Origin: Luteimonas sp. MC1750
GTDB taxonomy: Bacteria; Pseudomonadota; Gammaproteobacteria; Xanthomonadales; Xanthomonadaceae
Reading direction: 5' to 3'
Assembly: GCF_016615955.1 (NCBI RefSeq)
Contig: NZ_CP067113.1
Span: forward strand, 1,302,001 to 1,366,000
Length of the DNA stretch: 64,000 bases
Shown in pieces: positions 61,304 to 64,000 of this stretch (positions within the stretch are counted from its first letter, which is position 1; the number at the start of each line of letters is the position of its first letter). Made by a program: the position numbers and the translations under genes. The notes below the pieces were generated by a model. That model worked only from the letters and a program-made list of their open reading frames with translations. It did not search any database and had not been told where the DNA came from.

Positions 61304-61801
61304 ATGAAGACCATCCCGCGCCTGATGCTGACCGCCTGCCTCGCGATGCCGCTGCTCGCCGCCTGCAAGAAGGACGAAGCGCCCGTCGCCACCGTCGCCG
61401 CGCCGGTGACCGCGCCGACCACCGCCGACGACGCCGCGTGGCGCACCTACGTCTCCGACGTGGTGACCCGCAACATGGAAGGCATCGGCAACCAGCCCTA
61501 CGTCTACTACCTGCCGGCGCCGACCGGCGACGAGGCCGCGGACGCCGGCAACTACGAGCGCCTGGCCGACAAGGCCAGCAGCGACGTCTCGCGCGGCATC
61601 GTGCGCGGCAACATGCTGGCCTACGCCTCGTCGGATTCGACGAAGATGGCCGACATCGTGGTCGACGCCTTCGCCAGCGTCGCGCCCGACACCATGAAGG
61701 GCGTGCGCGTGGTGTTCATCGGGAGCGGTGCCGACCAGGCCCGCGTCTCCGACGCCGTCGCGCCGGCCGGCGTCGAGTTCGTCTTCGTCGAGGCGAAGTA
61801 A
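61304..61801 (+). CDS. Hypothetical lipoprotein
   Basis: A 165-residue lipoprotein: 'LTACLAMPLLAACKKDEAP' with lipobox LAAC, linker, then 'AWRTYVSDVVTRNMEGIGNQPYVYYLPAP' and a C-terminal strand-helix-strand ('GVRVVFIGSGADQARVSDAV'). Not recognised. Preceded by GGGGAACACC ribosome site. Confidence 0.6.
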   Translation: MKTIPRLMLTACLAMPLLAACKKDEAPVATVAAPVTAPTTADDAAWRTYVSDVVTRNMEGIGNQPYVYYLPAPTGDEAADAGNYERLADKASSDVSRGIVRGNMLAYASSDSTKMADIVVDAFASVAPDTMKGVRVVFIGSGADQARVSDAVAPAGVEFVFVEAK

Positions 61802-61870
61802 GCCCGACCGGGCTGCCGCCGGCCTCCAGCGCCGGCGGCGGCTCCCGCGCCCAGGGTCTACAATGGCCCC

Positions 61871-62125
61871 ATGGCGCTGCGCATCAACGAGCTCTGCATC
61901 AACTGCGACGTCTGCGAGCCTGCGTGCCCGAACGAGGCCATCGCGCAGGGCGAGACCATCTATCTGATCGACCCCGCGCGCTGCACCGAGTGCGTGGGGC
62001 ATTTCGACGAGCCGCAGTGCGTCGTCGTCTGCCCGGTCGAGTGCATCGACCCGGATCCCGACATCCCCGAGACCCATGAGCAGCTGCTGGCCAAGCTCCG
62101 GCGGCTGACGGAGGAGGCTGCGTGA
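61871..62125 (+). CDS. YfhL-type 2[4Fe-4S] ferredoxin
   Basis: An 84-residue ferredoxin: 'CINCDVCEPACPNEAI' (CxxCxxCxxxCP) and 'CTECVGHFDEPQCVVVCPVECI', the YfhL-like pattern with a long gap between the second cluster's cysteines. Follows coaD in many proteobacteria. Stop overlaps the next GTG start (GTGA). Confidence 0.95.
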   Translation: MALRINELCINCDVCEPACPNEAIAQGETIYLIDPARCTECVGHFDEPQCVVVCPVECIDPDPDIPETHEQLLAKLRRLTEEAA

Positions 62126-63900
62126 CGCCATCGACCCTGCTGCGCCGGATGGCGCTGCCGCTGCTGCTCGCCCTGGTTCCGGCGGGCCTGGCCGTAGCCG
62201 CGGACGGAGCGGCAGCCCAGCCGCGTGCCGCGCAGGTGGCGCAGGGCGCGAAGCCGCCGGGTGCCGCCATCGCCTCGGCGCACGCCTTGGCCACCGACGC
62301 CGGCATGGCCGTGCTGGCCGACGGCGGCAACGCCTTCGACGCCGCGATCGCGGTGTCCGCGGTGCTATCGGTGGTGGAGCCGATCAGCTCCGGCATCGGC
62401 GGCGGCGGATTCTTCCTGCTGCACGATGCCGCGACCGGGCGCGACGTCTTCGTCGACGCGCGCGAGACCTCGCCGGCGGCCGCCGCGCCCGAGCGCTACC
62501 TCGATGCCGAGGGCGGATTCGACCGCGACCGGGCCACCAATGGCGCCTGGTCGGCGGGCATCCCGGGCCTGCCCGCGGCCTTCGTCCACCTGCAGGCGAA
62601 CTACGGCAAGCTGCCGCTGTCGCGGACCCTGGCCCCGGCGATCCGCATTGCGCGCGAGGGCTTCCCCGTCTACGGCCGCATGGCCCGCGGCTACGAAGCG
62701 CGACGTACGGTCATGGAGCGCTATCCCGGCACCCGCGAGGTCTACCTGGCCGGCGGGCGCCCGATCCGCGAAGGCGACCTGTTCCGCCAGCCCGACCTTG
62801 CGCGCACGCTCGAGCTGCTGGCCGAGCGCGGCCATGACGGCTTCTACCGCGGCGACGTCGGCCGCAAGCTGGTCGCGGGCGTCAATGCCGAGGGGGGGCA
62901 GTGGACCGCGGACGAACTCGCTGCCTACCGCGTGCGCGAGCGCGAGCCGATCCGCTTCCGCTACCGCGACTGGGACATCGTCACCGCGCCGCCGCCGTCG
63001 TCGGGCGGGATCGCGCTGGCGCAGATGCTGCAGATCCTCGCGCCGTACGACCTGGGCGCGATGGACGACGCGCAGGGCACCCACCTGGTGGTGGAGTCGA
63101 TGCGCCGTGCCTTCCGCGACCGCACCTTCTACCTGGGCGATCCCGACTTCGTCGACGTGCCGCAGCGCCTGCTGACCAGCCCGGACTACGCCGCCGGCCT
63201 GCGCGCCACGATCCATCCGGAGCGCGCGACGCCCAGCGACCTGCTCTCGGGCGCACCCACGCCGCTGGAGGACGAGGAGACCACGCACTTCTCGATCATC
63301 GACGCCGAGGGCAACCGGGTCGGCGCGACGCAGACCGTCAACCTGCTGTACGGCTCGGGCCTGGTGGCGCCGGGCACCGGCGTGCTGCTGAACAACGAAA
63401 TGGACGATTTCGCGCTGAAGCCCGGCACGCCCAACGCCTTCGGCGTGATGGGCTTCGACGCCAACGCGCCGGCGCCAGGCAAGCGCATGCTGAGCTCGAT
63501 GGTGCCGACCTTCATGCTCTCCGACGACAAGGTCGCGGTGCTCGGCACGCCGGGCGGCAGCCGCATCATCACCATGGTGCTGCTGGGCGTGCTCGGCTAT
63601 GACGCCGGGCTGTCGGCGACCGACGTGGCGGCATTGCCGCGCTACCACCACCAGTGGATGCCCGACGCCATCCAGGCCGAGGCCGGGACCTTCGACGTGG
63701 CCACCGCCCAGGCGCTGCGCGCGATGGGCCACAACGTGGTGCGGCCCGAGGACGAGGTGGCCGAAGGTCGCCGCTCCAGCGATGCCTGGGGCAATTTCCA
63801 GACCGTCGCCTGGGACATCGCCAACACGCGCATGGAAGGCGGCACCGACCCGCGCAACCCGGTCGGCAAGGCCGAAGTGCGCGCCAAGGGGAAACCCTGA
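62122..63900 (+). CDS. ggt: Gamma-glutamyltransferase
   Basis: A 592-residue Ntn-hydrolase: signal peptide ('LPLLLALVPAGLAVAA'), large subunit ('AFDAAIAVSAVLSVVEPISSGIGGGGFFLL' in family pattern), and self-cleavage Thr in 'DEETTHFSIIDAEGNRV'; small subunit with 'GTGVLLNNEMDDF' and 'GTPGGSRIIT'. Cuts the gamma-glutamyl bond of glutathione in the periplasm. GTG 62122 overlaps the ferredoxin stop by four bases. Confidence 0.95.
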   Translation: MTPSTLLRRMALPLLLALVPAGLAVAADGAAAQPRAAQVAQGAKPPGAAIASAHALATDAGMAVLADGGNAFDAAIAVSAVLSVVEPISSGIGGGGFFLLHDAATGRDVFVDARETSPAAAAPERYLDAEGGFDRDRATNGAWSAGIPGLPAAFVHLQANYGKLPLSRTLAPAIRIAREGFPVYGRMARGYEARRTVMERYPGTREVYLAGGRPIREGDLFRQPDLARTLELLAERGHDGFYRGDVGRKLVAGVNAEGGQWTADELAAYRVREREPIRFRYRDWDIVTAPPPSSGGIALAQMLQILAPYDLGAMDDAQGTHLVVESMRRAFRDRTFYLGDPDFVDVPQRLLTSPDYAAGLRATIHPERATPSDLLSGAPTPLEDEETTHFSIIDAEGNRVGATQTVNLLYGSGLVAPGTGVLLNNEMDDFALKPGTPNAFGVMGFDANAPAPGKRMLSSMVPTFMLSDDKVAVLGTPGGSRIITMVLLGVLGYDAGLSATDVAALPRYHHQWMPDAIQAEAGTFDVATAQALRAMGHNVVRPEDEVAEGRRSSDAWGNFQTVAWDIANTRMEGGTDPRNPVGKAEVRAKGKP

Positions 63901-63924
63901 AGCACACGATCACCGCTCCGGCCC

Positions 63925-63950
63925 ATCGCGGCTGTAGCCGCTCCTGCAGT
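63925..63950 (-). repeat. REP-like palindromic element
   Basis: CATCGCGGCTGTAGCCGCTCC followed by TGCAG; same family as the other copies, inverse orientation, after ggt. Confidence 0.75.
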
Positions 63951-63970
63951 GATCTTTCTAGGACGTCGCG

Positions 63971-64000
63971 ATGAAGCTCTGGTCGATCGAAGGCAATACC
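63971..64000 (+). CDS. Start of a gene truncated by the window edge (MBL-fold-like)
   Basis: ATG 63971 begins 'MKLWSIEGNT', ten codons to the window end. This start is, from memory, that of a xanthomonad MBL-fold metallo-hydrolase; too short to be sure. Confidence 0.4.
   Translation, partial: MKLWSIEGNT

Overview
The window looks like a chromosomal segment of a high-G+C gammaproteobacterium of the family Xanthomonadaceae (Lysobacter/Luteimonas-like). The grounds are the GC-rich codon use, a xanA-type phosphohexomutase next to polysaccharide genes, an Oar-like TonB-dependent receptor, and about twenty scattered copies of a short palindromic REP-like element with core GTAGGAGCGGCTacAGCCGCG. 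The genus assignment is inference.

Layout. 1-10.2 kb: end of a surface-polysaccharide cluster (EpsG-like membrane protein, GT2, two VanZ-like proteins, GT4, xanA). Into it is set a visibly less GC-rich two-gene unit, a stand-alone SIR2-like protein translationally coupled to a 938-residue helical protein, followed by a Fic/wHTH protein with a degenerate active site. 10.3-14.3 kb: SRAP peptidase, small exported proteins and lipoproteins, a beta-barrel protein, and an orphan CopG/BrnA-like antitoxin behind two palindromic operators. 14.3-19.0 kb (minus): a four-gene envelope operon ending in a CsgG-like lipoprotein. 19.1-24.4 kb: a lipoprotein, an acyltransferase-3/SGNH protein fused to an Rpf-like transglycosylase domain and a peptidoglycan-binding domain, a convergent SGNH esterase and a DUF2058 protein. 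24.5-33.4 kb: full-length LigD, photolyase, DUF378, a fasciclin protein, a divergent CarH/LitR-like MerR-B12 regulator, a zinc alcohol dehydrogenase, a YciE-like ferritin-fold protein and a UDP-sugar epimerase. 33.4-37.4 kb: REP cluster, WecA-like transferase, two tRNA-Leu(UAA) genes, and an FMN-binding glutamate-synthase-like protein. 37.4-48.7 kb: what looks like a murein-peptide utilisation locus (symporter, RpiR/MurR regulator, dipeptide epimerase, SH3-NlpC/P60 peptidase; divergently a transglutaminase-like protein, TonB receptor and serine beta-lactamase-family hydrolase). 48.8-50.9 kb: REC-Hpt and REC-EAL proteins. 51.1-54.1 kb: Ku, a stand-alone LigD polymerase domain and an SDR with a Lys/Ala-rich N-terminal tail. 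54.1-64 kb: DUF445, tRNA-Phe, and housekeeping genes (yggX-mutY-AsmA-like-ftsY; rsmD, coaD, ferredoxin, ggt).

The strongest candidates for new biology are the SIR2 plus large-helical-protein pair, the acyltransferase-SGNH-Rpf fusion protein, the CsgG-like four-gene operon, the CarH-like regulator with an altered cobalamin-pocket motif beside 11-bp direct repeats, and REP elements that have become in-frame coding sequence in two genes. Functional statements rest on motifs read by eye; no database search was run.
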